A stretch of 64,000 bases of DNA, from positions 37,386,001 through 37,450,000 of the forward strand of contig CM060731.1 of NCBI GenBank assembly GCA_030704615.1, read 5' to 3'. The DNA is from Takakia lepidozioides (lineage: Eukaryota; Streptophyta; Takakiopsida; Takakiales; Takakiaceae). The notes beneath the pieces are model-generated. The model saw only the letters and a list, made by a program, of their open reading frames with translations. It was not told the origin of the DNA and searched no databases. Position 1 is the first letter of the stretch; each line of letters starts with the position of its first letter. A program made the position numbers and the translations under genes. Shown piece after piece: positions 10,401-22,897 of the stretch.

Positions 10401-13400
10401 CTGTTATAGGGATTTTTTTATAGCTGTGACGGAACCACCAACTATTCCTAACTATCTCTCCACCATCATCAACAAGGTCACAAAACAGATAGCTGAAGCA
10501 AATTTCTCCCCTATTCCCATCACTCTCCACTCTTCATGATTCTCAGATGCTCAAGGATACCATGAGGAAAGATATATGACGCATAGAGGGCAAAGTTTGG
10601 CCTCTCCATACCATTTTATGTGTTTGTCTATCACTTTCCCCTACAGTCAACTATATATAGGTAACACGGCTGGAGGATAACACACCAAGCATCTCTCGCA
10701 ACTCCTTTGCAGTGCAAGCAGCCTGGACAGGCCCACGACGTCCCACTAAAAAGACACGCCTGCATCCATACCAACACTGCACTTCACTGTTTGAGCACCT
10801 AATACCCCCCTGTAGACTGCTCGCACAGATCAATATTTATTCATAGATGTATCCGTTTCCTTATACACCTACACAAATAGAGGTTCAGAAGGGAAGACCA
10901 AGAATTGAATTGAGAAGGCAGAGAGGTGAGAAGTCTCAGCAAGTTGCAACAAAATAAGTACCTGACATGGCTTTCTTGCAGTGCTGCTAGAGCATGCTCA
11001 GCAATGTCAGTGGAAGCCAACTCGTTCGTGGGACGCAGCAGAATGCGAGCTACATCTAGAGCGACATTTCCCTGAAGATTATTCACAGCACACTCTTTCC
11101 CATTAGCAACTAATTGTCTATGCAATCCTTGAATGGTGTTCTACTTGATTCCCTCCCCACCCTCCCCTCATATCTCTCCTTGCAACACTAGCTGGGGTGG
11201 TCCCTTTGAAAGACAATGATCCTAACAAACCAATGATAAGACCAGATCAGACTAGATCATAACCTGCACAGGGAAAGCATGGTCTTCACAGGGTAACAGC
11301 AGGAGTTCCCTGTCCTTGATACTCAATGCATGCCATAACTCCGAGACAGAAGAAGGGCATACCTGGCCTAGAACAGCCACAGTGTCAGTACTCGTCAGAT
11401 CTACTTGCAAATTTGCACCGTCAGGATGTCCATTATACCACCACACAAACTCCCTTGCTGAATGCACTCCAGTGAGCTCCTAGAAAACATGACAGGACAT
11501 TACAAGGGAAACAACCAAAAATTTAGTGCGTCTTTGGATGTACAAAGCCAGGTCATGATTAGCCTATTTAGCACCCCACACTCTAATGTAGCACTACATG
11601 GTAAAAACTCAAGAACATACCCATCTCTACCAATCGGGCTTTTTGGTTGACTTTCATGTATGCATCTCGCAGACATCCAATAGATAGCCAAGTAATTAGG
11701 GCAGACTACCATTTCACTAGTGGTTGTGGGTTCAAAACCACATAAGTGTGTTGGATGTCATAAAGGTGGAGTCCACCTTCCCATCGGGGAGGTAGTAACC
11801 CTTCGGAGAGGAGTCAAGTGACACCAGAACTTGCTACGGCAAGAGTCCACATTTTTTTTATGCATCTCGCGATAATCCTCGTTATAGTATGCAAATTCTG
11901 GATTCAATGTGGAAGTGGACTATTAACTAGCTCCATGTGCACATAAAAAATAATCAGAAACAAATGAGGCAGGAATGAGAATCTTAGAAAAATGAGTAGC
12001 ACAGCCTTTTTAGCCGTAAACCCTGCATCAGACACACACAAAAGAGGGAGACAGGCAGAGAAGCACACCTCTCCTGGGATGCCCAGATTTCTGTCACTCT
12101 CAGCCCCGTATGCAAGAACCACCTGTCCATGAGTACCAGTCAATATATGAAGCGAGACGTTTGTTTTGTTTTGATTTGTAGCGTCGTTGAGATCTCCCAA
12201 ACCGCGGGGCCCCAGCACGGGTGCTTGGTGCCGTTGGAAAGCCCTCGACGAGGAGGGGTGCACCGGCTTGGTCTCATGATTTTTGGACGAGCGGCGAGGG
12301 AGATGTGGAATTCCAAGTGCTTTTGGTCGCTGGAAATTCACAAAAAATAGCAAAAATGGCAAAGTGGGCATTCCTGGGACAATGGTTGGAGCCTCGACGG
12401 GAGAGATATCAAGGGAAAGGTCTCCGGTTCAAATCTGGTCGTAGGCTCTGTGGAAAAAAACTTACTTAGATGACATTGGACACTTGGGCCAACGGCAAAG
12501 GCTACCCTAGAGGTTGCATTTGGGCCTCTACATAGGAAACGCACTTTGATACATAGGGTATTGCACTTGGACTTAGACGACAGTGGACACTTGGGCCAAC
12601 GGCACAGGCTACCCTAGAGGTCGCACTTGGGCCTCACTTAGGAGCGGCACTAGGATACATATGAGATCTTGCACTTGGGCTTAGATGACACTGGGCATTT
12701 GGGCCAACGGCACAAGCTACCCTAGAGGTCGCATTTGAGCCTCAACATAGGAGACACACTTGGAGGGGATAGCACTTGGAGATATCAAGGGAAAGGTCTC
12801 CGGTTCAAATCTGGTCGTAGGCTCTGTGGATATATAGGGGATTGCACTTGGACTTAGATGACATTGGACCACTTGGGCCAAAGGAACAGGCTACCCTAGT
12901 AGCATTAAAATTAAGAGAATCTGAAATTCCACACTATCTGCCAGTGACTTGCTCCAGATTTTCAAACCATTGAAGTCCAGCTACAAAGTCCTGACTCCCT
13001 CCAACAACGCCTTCCTTACACTACCAAAAATCACTGACCACCTTCCGAGATATGAAACATACAGTGATCAAATTCTTGCATATTTTAAACATAAACATTC
13101 TAAGAAAGGAAGTGAATACCTAAAACCTAATCTTGCAAATCGTCAATTAATTGCATGAAAGGCCTTAAAAGCAGATCAGGTGAGGACAGCACACCACATT
13201 ATACAATGTCCGTAGTTCCTCCAGTGAGAGGTCGGCTCCAAGATTTACATTCCCAAAGAAAGAGCAACGCTCATTCACAGCAACCCGGGAGAACTGGTTA
13301 ATCACCACCTGAAAGAACAATTGAAAGAAGACAACGTAAGTTTCAATTCTACATGTTGCATTCAAAGCATGACGTCCTCACTGACCATCCTCTGTGCCCA

Positions 13401-14187
13401 ATAAGAGCTGAAAATTATCATAGCCGCATTTTGTTAACCAGTTGAGAGCTGCTCTTGGGGCAATAACCTGCCGGGGAATTAACCACCACTATACTTCCAC
13501 AATTAGACGATTGAGCAATGAAAGTCCCCTAGATGTTTACATGTAATGTAGCTTCCACCATGATGTCAATCCAACACCCTTCATCAAAACGGAAGAATTT
13601 CTGTTGCTAAACACACTTTCAGAGAGGGGAGATGGAAGAAGGGGGTGGAAGAAGTGTACCTTCGTTTCAGGATGGTCGGGTGCGACACCTGATCTCACCA
13701 ATCCGAAAGGGGTGGGCAGTCTGTCTACAATGTCCACCTTTGCATTTCCAAATCGTCTCAGCAACTGCTGTCACTCGCACAATGAAAAGCAGATTGTCAT
13801 ATTGCATGTTGGGAAAGCTTAAACGCACACACTATCATGTTAAAATATCTATCCAGGATCCATATTCCAAGTCAAAAGGAAATTGGAATCTTTGTACAGT
13901 TTCCCAATCCAGGGTCCAATGCATTCACAAACCCTAACAGAATGGATCATACGTCCCCCTCATCGAATACGATTACATTACAACAATTACAACATCCCAA
14001 TCCGTTGCCAGAACTTCTACATTTCCGGAATCGCTAGGTCTCAGTAACTCACCTTTTCAGCAGTGTAGAATCCAGCAGGCCCGCTCCCAACCACACAGAC
14101 CCGCAGAGCGTCCTGGTGAAGCGTTCTCAAACTCCTTCCCACATCCCATAAAAATCCTGTCAAACGTCTCCCTCGGATCCACGCCAT
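7437..14187 (-). CDS. MFDR: Mitochondrial NADPH:adrenodoxin (ferredoxin) oxidoreductase, 13 exons
   Basis: This FAD enzyme passes electrons from NADPH to mitochondrial ferredoxin for iron-sulfur cluster and biotin synthesis. Thirteen exons join in frame with GT-AG borders: 14187-14053, 13767-13660, 13308-13195, 12122-12069, 11479-11363, 11071-10962, 10759-10686, 10077-10016, 9465-9267, 8878-8815, 8613-8546, 8107-7962 and 7697-7437. They give 503 residues, close to the usual plant length. The Arg-rich N-terminus fits a mitochondrial presequence. GSGPAG (34-39) is the FAD dinucleotide fold. [19 protein letters not shown] is the family hallmark. [15 protein letters not shown] binds NADP and spans the exon 5/6 junction. 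[19 protein letters not shown] contacts the NADP phosphate. [14 protein letters not shown] closes the FAD site. The start at 14187 is the only ATG ahead of the FAD motif in frame. No break was found. Exon 2 could start 3 nt later. Introns hold several repeats, listed separately. Confidence 0.95.
8703..8775. repeat. Dispersed short repeat, copy 1 (oxidoreductase intron 10)
   Basis: The segment begins AATGTACTCATAAG, then has GCCGTAGCCTTGTGGCCAT, CCCAGTTTGGGC and GGAACAAAAG. The same blocks in the same order recur at 10119-10195, and the first part at 55599-55645. It lies in an intron. It may derive from a SINE or another small element, but no A or B box is clear. Confidence 0.65.
10119..10195. 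repeat. Dispersed short repeat, copy 2 (oxidoreductase intron 7)
   Basis: This copy shares TGTACTCATAAGACGTTG, GCCGTAGCCTTGTGGCCAT, CGCCCAGTTTGAGC and GGAACAAAAGG with the copies at 8703 and 55599. It lies between exons 7 and 8 of the oxidoreductase gene. Confidence 0.65.
11659..11870 (+). mobile_element. tRNA-derived SINE with 12-bp target-site duplication
   Basis: A 12-bp direct repeat TATGCATCTCGC flanks the insert at 11659-11670 and 11859-11870. The body (11671-11858, about 188 bp) starts with a pol III A-box-like TAGCCAAGTAATTAGG, then a B-box GGTTCAAAACC inside a perfect TGTGG/CCACA stem that mimics a tRNA T-arm, and ends in an oligo-T run. This is the layout of plant tRNA-derived SINEs with a 3' T tail. 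It lies antisense inside intron 4 of the oxidoreductase gene. The exact duplication points to a fairly young insertion. No second copy was seen in the window. Confidence 0.85.
12146..12907 (+). repeat. Dispersed repeat family A, copy 1, with 108-bp tandem units
   Basis: This copy lies in intron 3 of the oxidoreductase gene. The left part (about 12146-12376) matches 46867-47090, sharing ATATGAAGC, GATATCTCCCAAA-like and GAGGAGGGGTGCACCGGCTT blocks and TTTTGGTCGCTGGAAATTC. The right part has four degenerate units anchored by CACTTGGGCCAA at about 12481, 12588, 12696 and 12870. The first two spacings are 107-108 bp, and the last is lengthened by a repeated segment containing GGTTCAAATCTGGTC, itself present at about 12427 and again near 12803. 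That segment looks like a tRNA T-arm (B box), so a SINE-like part may be nested here. Confidence 0.7.
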
Positions 14188-14772
14188 CTCCCACTCCGGT
14201 CCCCTCCCAGCCCCTTACAATCTCCTCAAGAGCTCCATTAATCCCTTTCTGCTTTCATCTTCTTCTCTCCATTCTGAAACTCTGTGTTCCCTTCCCACAG
14301 CGCTCTCCCAAACCTACATCCGAACCAACACAGGGTTCGTGGGGGACCGTTACAGCCGTTAGAAAGGTCAGCAGAGAAGTTCATGTTAGTTAACGAAAAT
14401 TCTAAACTAACGAATTATGTTATTTAATTATTAAGTAGTATTAACTAATAATAATCGACTTCTTAATCATTGTTTTATGTAACGACGACTAGAGAAGCAC
14501 TTCCGTTACAACTAACGGCAAGAGAGGAACCGGAGAATTCCGGTATCCATGACCGGATGGTAGGAGCTTCTGGGAATGTCTGCGCGGGGTTTCCTGTGAG
14601 AGAGACCGGAAATATCCGGTGGGCTCAGGTTTTGCATATGAAGGAGTTGCGAGGGGAGAGAGAAGAAAGACGAGGAAGGTCATGTGCAGAGGACAGGAGG
14701 GGTTTTGGTGAAGGCGAGAAACAGTAAAGGAGGAGTTTGAGGTTGTTAGAGTAGTTAGGGTGGGGGGGAAGG
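14188..14772. promoter_or_regulatory. Shared divergent promoter region
   Basis: The 585 bp between the start codons of the minus-strand oxidoreductase gene and the plus-strand zinc-finger gene must hold both promoters and both 5' leaders. The middle (about 14380-14475) is AT-rich with repeated TTAACTAA-like motifs, and the flanks are GC-richer. No single TATA box stands out. Confidence 0.55.
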
Positions 14773-17700
14773 ATGGGGAAGAAGAAAAAGAAGACGTACA
14801 AGGTGTGGTGCTTTTACTGTGAACGGGAGTTCGAGGACGAGAAGATTTTGATACAGCACCAAAAAGCCAAGCATTTCAAGTGCCATGTCTGCCACAAAAA
14901 GCTTTCCACTGCCGGCGGCATGGTCATTCATGTTCTGCAGGTTCACAAGGAGTCCATTACTAAGTTCGTTGCTCTCATCTCAAAACTATCCTTCTCTGTC
15001 TCTTCGCGAAGCTCGTTATGCCTGCATTCCAATTGTGCCCTGCTTGCCCCTCTCCCTTCTCTCCACTTGCCTGTTGTTCCTTCTCCTTTATCTTTACCTT
15101 CTTGCGTCTCCATTTCTGTCCTGCAAGCCAGGTAAGGTTTTTCCCTGGTTCCGTGCATATTGTTTTCTCCCCCCGTGTTTTCGACCTTTCATTTCACTTT
15201 TCTCACACCCGTCCTCCGGCAATCACGCGAAGCTTGCCTCGTCAGGCGTGCAGTATATGTTCGTTCCTTGTATGGAACTCTTCTTCCTTCTTAAGCCTAA
15301 GACCAGGTCGTCTCCCATTACTTTTAGGTTCTGGCGTCCATGAACTATTCGGAACTAATGGATCTCTTCTGCGCTTACAGTTTCGGTTGTCTCTTTCCCG
15401 CCAGGTTTATTCTACGCGGATGCTGCCTGACTTTGTATCGTATGCTGCAAGTTTTTATCTCCTAGTTACAAAATTGAAGTGTTGAGTCCGTCTACATGTC
15501 TATCTGCTCTCTTTCTCTACCCTCACTCTCTTGTCCTGACTTCTCCTTCGTCAGAATAGTACCTCATCACAGACTTTGTCACTTTCTCCAAATGTTTGTG
15601 TGCTTATGCTCCTCCCTTTTCTGCTGATTGTGTGTGACGCATGTCCATGGATACTCTCAGGTCCTATGTATCGTGATCTGCATGCCTGTGTTTATGGCCC
15701 ATGCTTTCCGTAAACACGGCATCCAACATCTTTCTCTTAGATGAACTTCATGTGTTAGCTCCATAGACTCAACGTTTCAAGAAATGTGGTGACCTACTTG
15801 CTGTTCGACATGGAAACTTATGGAAGAGACTGTTTGTTGCAGGGTACCAAATGCAAAGCCTGAAAGAGAGTCAACTGAGCTAGAGATCTTTGGTATGGAG
15901 GGCATTCCTCCTGATATTCTGGCAGCTCATGATGGAGACGCCGGGTTTGATGGTATGATCTCAAATCTGTCAGTTGATGCCTACATACATGAGTTTAGAA
16001 GTCTATGTATCATTCATCATAATATGCTTTCCTGGAATACGTTTTGTTGTGCACGGCACTTGCAAGTGCACACTTCTGTTAACATCACATGATCCTCTTA
16101 TAACTCATAAGTCACCCCTAGAGTGGTCTCACAGGTGTTTTGAGGTGGGATAGAGAAAGAGAAGGCATCTCTTTCCAGGAACCCATATTTTAGGACAGTA
16201 AGAGTGAGAGGTGAGGGGAAAGATGATAAGGTAGGGAAGGTAAGAGCATGGACAGGCAGAGCATGACATGGACAAAGGGTGGCAGTGACAAATTACAATG
16301 GCTGAGAGGACAGCATGAGAGCCTTGCATACATGGTATTATTCTGGTCTGTAGATGGTCTTAGCTGCAGCGTGATTGGCAAGTGATCTTGCATAGAAGTG
16401 TACAGGTAGAGATTGGTTTTAATGTCTACTGGGAGCCTCTGCTCACGCAGACGACGAAAAGCCTGCAAAGGTTGCCAAGGTGGAGATCCCCCCCTCATCA
16501 CATTTCGGGGGGTTAGTCATGGGATCGAATGCTCTGGGTATGGCCCCCCAACCGCCCTATGCTGCAATGCGGCCTGTGTAAGTCTGCTCTCTTCAAACCC
16601 TTACACTTCGCCTGTCTGTGCCTGCCAGGTGTTGGATGCATGCTTTCGCTCAAGGTGCGTAGGACATTTCTTTGAGTAATTCTAGGCTTATGTGTGCAGT
16701 GTATGGCTTAGAGCATTGGGGTCTTTGTAATATTTCCTTCAAAAGACAATCTTTGTTGTCCCAAGATGGCATTGATTTCATACATGAAGGTGCTGTATTC
16801 CATTATGGGGTATAATTTGGAAATGAATACCATCCCGTGTCGGAGGGTGTAGAGATGCAGAGGAGAGAGTTGGATATAGCACTTTGTAGGAGGCAGTTGG
16901 AGAGAACATTCTTGACACTTAGCTATTATGTTTGGTTAATCTCCTGAAATACAAAAGGCACAAAAGTGCATGTAGTGGCAGGTCAGTAGGTGGACCTAAA
17001 GCACGAGGGTCTATATTGGTTGGGTAGGTGGAGAGCAAGGCTGGGTTATTAAGACTGTGGCTGGCTGCAGAATATCAAGTGAATAGATCTTCCTGTCTAG
17101 GGAGTAAATGGTTACAGTTCATGTCAAAGTTATTCTGTCAAGGAATAGATCCAGACTCCTGTGGTGATCCTTCAGACATCCATCAGTATTTTGCTCTTCA
17201 ATTACCACATGTTCTAAAATACACTTTGTGTTTGCAGGTACCTGCCACCAGGATCTGGCATCCCACGGCCACCACCTACATGGCATCCGCAACCCCCTCC
17301 CCCACAAGGGTGGACTACCACACCCATGCCTGGGCAACCAACAGTAGGAGGTCCTCGGCCCCCACCCCCACCACAGCCTTTGTTCCCAATTCAGGGTCGA
17401 GGTCCTCCTCTCTCTGGTGCACCAGGTCAACCCCCATCACAACCATTGTTCCCTATCCGGCCTCCTCTTCCCCCTGGTTCAAACCCCTCAACGACCCCGC
17501 AACCTTCCCAGCCCTTGTTCCCGTTGAGTGGACCACCACCTAGTGCGTTGCCAAGTGTGCCACCACCTCCTCTCTCAACACCGTCAATCACTGCTGGGTC
17601 TCCACTTACTGTGCTTCCGTCAAAAAGTTCCAGTGAATTTCACTCTATGAATGACATAGGGGTCTCAGCACCCCTGCTGCCTGGGCAGGCTCCACCTGTG

Positions 17701-18761
17701 CTAGAGTCGCAAATGATGTCTGCTCGACCAACCCCTCCTCCTTTACCTTTTGGAGGTGAGACTATAACCCATTTTGTGCACACTTCCTATCCATGGCTGG
17801 CTTTTTATGTGGTGATCTCCCTGTTGCTGTGTGTGTCTTTCTCTCTCCCCTTCCCTGCCTTATCTGTCTTCCTTATCTATCTGCTATCTCCTCTGATCAT
17901 TCCAGTGGTGCACACCAAGGGAGGGTAAGGGATGTTGCATCCTCTTTTTGTTGATTTATTCTAAGTATGTCCGTGGGATGTGCAGCTATGACCGGCCAGC
18001 CACCTCCTCCTCCAGGAAGCCATATGTATGCTTCTGGGCCCAATACTGGGGGCCCTTCCATTGGACCTCCTCCCGTCATCTCTAATAAACCACCTGGGCC
18101 TCCAGGGAGCATGAATGAGGTTTACTTGGTGTGGGATGATGAGGCAATGTCTATGGTTAGTAACCGTTTTCCCATTGTTTCTTGCTCTGTGGAACTTGTC
18201 ATGCAAAAAAATGGCCTTCACACTCCCCATTCCAGGGGCTGATCTGTTTTTGCACTTTCTGGGTTGGGCAAAAGTCTTATTTTCTGTGCAAATGGCTACT
18301 GTAAGTATGGTAATGTGTAAACTTTCCACCCTCTCTTGGTAGTCTGTTTCACATATATATTGTTGTTTGTCCTACCAGTAAAAGTGGACATGTCATGGGT
18401 AATCCAAATCCCTGATGGGTTCCAAATATCAAGCTTAATTTGATGTGGATCATGATTATCATGGCACATCTCACACGCAAATAACCTTGCAGGAGGAACG
18501 ACGTGTGTCTCTACCGCAGTACCAGGTGCTTGATGAGACGATGCAGGTACACTCACGTTTTCAAAGTGTGCTGCTTCTACCATTTTTTTTTATCTCTTGG
18601 TCTGTCTTCCTTCCAATTGTTTGTCTCTCAAGTCTGTCTTTTCCTTATCTGCTCATCTGACACTGTAATGGGGATGACTCCAGATGAACTCTGTGGATGC
18701 TGCCATTGACAGAAGGATACTCGAGAGCAGACTGGCAGGCCGCATGGGCTTCCGAGTGTGA
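14773..18761 (+). CDS. SUF4: SUF4/BuGZ-like C2H2 zinc-finger protein, 7 exons
   Basis: This nuclear zinc-finger protein belongs to the family of plant SUF4 (flowering regulator acting with FRIGIDA) and animal BuGZ/ZNF207 (spindle and kinetochore factor). Exons 14773-14963, 15843-15952, 16451-16577, 17238-17755, 17986-18155, 18493-18546 and 18684-18761 join in frame to 415 residues. The Lys-rich start precedes two fingers: C13/C16/H29/H34 and C37/C40/H53/H58. Next come [10 protein letters not shown] and [16 protein letters not shown], both family hallmarks, then a long Pro/Gly-rich disordered middle (exon 4). The conserved C-terminus contains [24 protein letters not shown] and [17 protein letters not shown]. 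The ATG at 14773 directly precedes the basic leader. Exon 1 ends at AA|GTTCGT, a weak donor, which is the only choice restoring TKVPNAK. In mosses the role may differ from flowering control. Confidence 0.93.
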
Positions 18762-21330
18762 GGGTACTATTTTTGGTCCTGACATTGAATAGGAATTTGT
18801 CAGTCAGAGCTTACTCCCTAAAAATTTATTTGTAGATTGCAGTGAAGGACAAAGTAACCAGTCTCCTTCACATGTTTGTGTCCACTGATCTCTCGGTTTT
18901 GTCGATGTTCCATTGTGGAAGGGCATTTCCCTTTGCAATGTAGGTTTAGTGGTAACCTGCTCACTTTCTACGTATGATGTGCACGGTCAATCATTCTGTA
19001 GTGCAGTGAGGAATTGAATTTTTTTCAAGCTCTTAGTACCATTGAAGGTCTGATTTTCCTGTGGTGGGGTAATGTGTTCATGTTAGGCAGGGCAACACAT
19101 AAGGCCTAAGATAACACATGTATTGCCACACCTGGGGGGAATGGGATATTTTACCATCGGCCACATGAGCCGTGCTTGGTAATGCTTATATCAAAACAGG
19201 ACAAATTGGTGATGTCCTTAGTTTCAATGTCTGTATCCAAGTCTTTCATTTGAAGCATTATGGTGACAGATTTGGCCATTGGACAATGGGCCGTGTTAAA
19301 CTCAGAATTGTCCCAGTAGCATGGTACTGCAGAGGGCTGTTCAACAAGATTAAGGGAGACAAGCAGAGGGGTATTGTTTACTCGTCAGTCTACTAAGTGT
19401 AAACTTCCTGTTGTTTGCACCAACCGCCCGGAATGGTCCATGGCGAGATAACCCACCCATTGGAGCCAACACTGGTATGTCTAAGGAGGGGGACACCTAC
19501 TGAGAAAAAGAGGTAATGTCATATCGGAAGATCTAGTGCCTTTCTTAAAATTGCGTTTCACTGCTGGCTAATCTTCCAAGTCATGTGAGCCTTGGCCTGA
19601 GGGCTTGGAAACCAAACCTTCATGCTACAGTTGGTTCGAAGTCCCAAATCCCAACACATGAACTCTAATTTAATGCCTGGAACCAAGCATCAAGGCCACA
19701 GAATAATCCGACCTAATTGCAGATAACTCATCAGTAAACATGTTACTCTCACGCAGTTAGAAAAGAGTACAACTTCCCACTTCATATTGTTTCAGGTGAA
19801 GACTCATGGGGTTGGTGAGAAAGTGAATGGTTTCAGTGCAATCAATACTCTGAATCCTTTTGTTTGGAAGATTAGGGTCTTGAGGGTGTCCTACTGGTCC
19901 TACCTATCTTCTTTCTCTCAAATTTGACAAGCCCATACAGGGAAAGAGGAGACCTGCTTCCCAAATTTAAGTAGATTAAACATTAAACTAACAATCTAGG
20001 TCATCGAGGTCAGCTTTTCAACTTATAAAGCAAGAGGCTCCTCAAGAGTCTGCTCCTCTCTCCACCTTGCTCCTGAGTGCCGCTCAGGTCGTATGGCCGC
20101 ACCTCTCTAGGTGGGCAAGTTGTGTGGTTTCTAGGTACTGAGTGTGGCTGAGGAACGAGGTGGGTGCATGATGCTCAAGCAAGGGTGTGATGCGCCTGCT
20201 CACTGTCGTGCCCTTTTGCTGTTGTCATTCTTTGCTGGCAAGCTTCTTGTGTGAGGATTGGCTGTGGGATGCATCTGTGCGGAGGCATGACGATTGTATG
20301 CGAGATGGGTGTATAGCTAAAGCAGAAGTCAGTGGAATGCTTGTTTTAAGTGCTTTGAGCTGGTGTGCAGCTGTTTGCTGATCGCTTTCTGTCTTCCCTT
20401 CTGCTGAGCCCGGCATGCTTGACATGTTGAGATGATATGCAGAAAAGGGGATGTCTTAACCGGGGACACGATCGCTGCACGGATGCGTGCTTCGTTGTAG
20501 AGCTTAATGATGTGGCTTCTTAGCCTAGGTTTGAGGCAAATCTGTTTGATGTGTTAAGTAATGGTAGTGTTTGGCCCACATGCGTAATGGAGTCAGAGTT
20601 GAACATAGGGGGTGGTGTTGCCTCACTACCCATATCTTATGGCCCATCATGAGGCTCCAAAGAGTAAAGATATGAGCCTTTATCCGCGCAGAAGGGTTGC
20701 CTCGTACTTTTCTTGCGTCGGCCTTAGGCATACACCTGCTCAACCCTCGGCTTGACATTGTGAGCCGAGAAAGTGAATGTGCTCTTACCTCTTAGCCGCG
20801 CATTCTGTAATTCATGACAGATGCTATATCTCCCTGGGGTGCTTGCCTTCAGCGAAGATCTGTATGGTTCAAGTTCCAGTTTAGGTTTGAAATGAGTGTC
20901 TTGGCGTAGAATCCACCAAACTAGGGTTGAGACCTGAGACAGAGCCTATGGAGCACAAATCTCACCCTCCTTGATCTACAGTGGAGCCTTCTACCCTACT
21001 TTTTTCTCCAAAGCTGTAGAAGGAGAGTCCCACCGTCTCAATGTTTGCTACTTCCTCAGTCTACTTGACATATGGCCTCACAAATGAGCCAGTCCTACAC
21101 ACTAGCAGTCTGACCCCATTGGCTCCACCATTCTTGTCTTCTTTTTTTACTTTCAGAAATAACCCTTGACAGAATTTGGGACCTTTATTTCGTATATTGG
21201 ACGCCAAAAGGCACTTCATCCTCCATGTGCAGACCTAATCTCGGATTTAATACACATGAGGGAAATAGTAATGTTGCATTAATAAAAATGTGCATGAGTT
21301 CCAAATAAGCCCCTAAGTTTGGGCGGGCCT
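18762..21330. other. Stretch without a recognisable gene
   Basis: This is the 3' flank of the zinc-finger gene followed by unique-looking sequence. Open frames are all under 80 codons and show no family signature. No repeat was noticed. Confidence 0.5.
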
Positions 21331-21533
21331 TGTTCAGTCGAGAGTGGTCCAAGAATTAGAGTGGTCCAGGAATTGAAATGGGGGGTTATATAATAAGGCA
21401 TATATGTAGAGGGATTTCAAGAAATGAAGGGGTCCAAAAAAAGATGGCAGGAAGGTAACTTGCATTAAACCGAGGATGGTTCAGCCGCCAAATTTGGGTA
21501 AGGAGGTTTCTATGGGGGACATGTGTCCCAGGG

Positions 21534-21602
21534 CCTTCTAGAAGGGTCCCAACCCTTGTGGGCTTCTAGAAGGGTCCACCGCCCTTCGAGGCTATATAAA
21601 GG
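21534..21602 (+). promoter_or_regulatory. TATA-containing promoter-like segment with paired palindromes
   Basis: Two copies of CTTCTAGAAGGGTCC (from about 21536 and 21563), each holding the palindrome CTTCTAGAAG, stand just upstream of GCTATATAAAGGAG (21591-21604). The layout looks like a retroelement promoter or LTR U3 fragment. It lies about 500 bp before the non-LTR element, and whether it belongs to that element is unknown. Confidence 0.4.
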
Positions 21603-22120
21603 AGACCCCCCCTCTTACTACTTAACCAAGTTATTATTTACTAATTTAGTAAGTAGTGGGCTCTATAGATGCAGGGCCCCAAAAAAACGCAAACATCAAT
21701 ATATTAATTAATAGCAACAATAAGATGATTTACACTTCAAACCCTTGGATGGGCAGTGTTTTTTTTCCTGGCTCCTTTTATGGGGAGGGCTCATCGGGTC
21801 ACTAAGGAAATTAAGGCAATTCTTTTAGTTTTTTTGCCAAAACCGGAGAGATGAATGAGTGGTGGCCAGAAAATCCGTATGACAACCAGTTTGGACCTAT
21901 TAAAAGGGGGACTTGGCTACTTATTAACCAAACCTGAAGACATAAGAAATGAAATCTAGGCCAGGCCGCTACATCCTACATTCCTACGGTCACAAATTGC
22001 CTGCACCCCAGTAAGCATACTACTAACTGCCAATGCAAAGTCAAACATTACCCATGGCACGACCTTGACGGATTCTCCTTTGATAAGATAGGTTCCCAAG
22101 CTTCTTCACTAAGGCCCTCT

Positions 22121-22897
22121 ATGATTCATGCCTCAAATCCCTCTCCAAATCTAAGGCCCCCGGTCCAGATCTCATCCCTAATGTCATACTTCAGGCCCTT
22201 GCCCTACAATTCCACTCCCTCATTTTCAAATTCTTTCAACTCTGCTATCGTTTACGCAGTATCCCCTCCTCATGGAAGCACAGCCGCATTATCCTCCTAT
22301 ATAGAAAACGAGACCCCACCGACCTTGACAACTTACCGCCCTATCGATTTGGCTAACACTATTTATAAACTCTTCACTTCCACGCTGACCATGATGCTCT
22401 CCAGTTATGGGGAACACCACCGTATTCTCAATGATCCCCATGAAGGGTTCCGAGATACTCAAAGCACTACCCGACAAATACAATATGTACTCTCCGCTCT
22501 AGAAGACGCCAAGCTCACGAAACAAGATATCTACCTCTTATACATTGACTCTAAAAATGCCTTTGGATCTCTAGACCATGCTCGAGTTCTTGCAATTATG
22601 ACGGATCTAAGATACCCAGCAGATGCCATTCAACTAATAGACAACATCTACAACGGTACTACCACTGAATATTTCGGCTCCTATTACAACTCCACCCTCT
22701 CCATTCCAAATCTACGAGGTACCATTCAAGGGGATACCTTAAGCCCCTACCTCTTTATCATCTTCTTAGAACCACTCCTAAGATGGATTGATCATGACAA
22801 ACTAGGCTACCACTACAAAACCTCTGCCAACGAAATCTTTGCTGCTGCACATGCAGACGATATAGCTATCCTAGCTACACAAACCTCAACACCTTAA
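22121..22897 (+). pseudogene. Reverse transcriptase domain of the non-LTR element
   Basis: A 258-codon open stretch carries RT motifs A, B and C. The preceding finger region (SKSKAPGPDLIP, SWKHSRIILLYRKRDPTDLDN) sits in another frame from about 22135 to 22335, so one frameshift separates them. The catalytic aspartates are present (YID in motif A, ADD in motif C). Continuation after motif C is in a different frame near 22895. No start codon of a full ORF can be assigned. Confidence 0.75.

Noticed and set aside
11904-12371. 155-codon minus-strand frame as an independent gene
   Set aside because: Only its small [15 protein letters not shown] part is real coding sequence, namely exon 4 of the oxidoreductase; the rest is intron and repeat.
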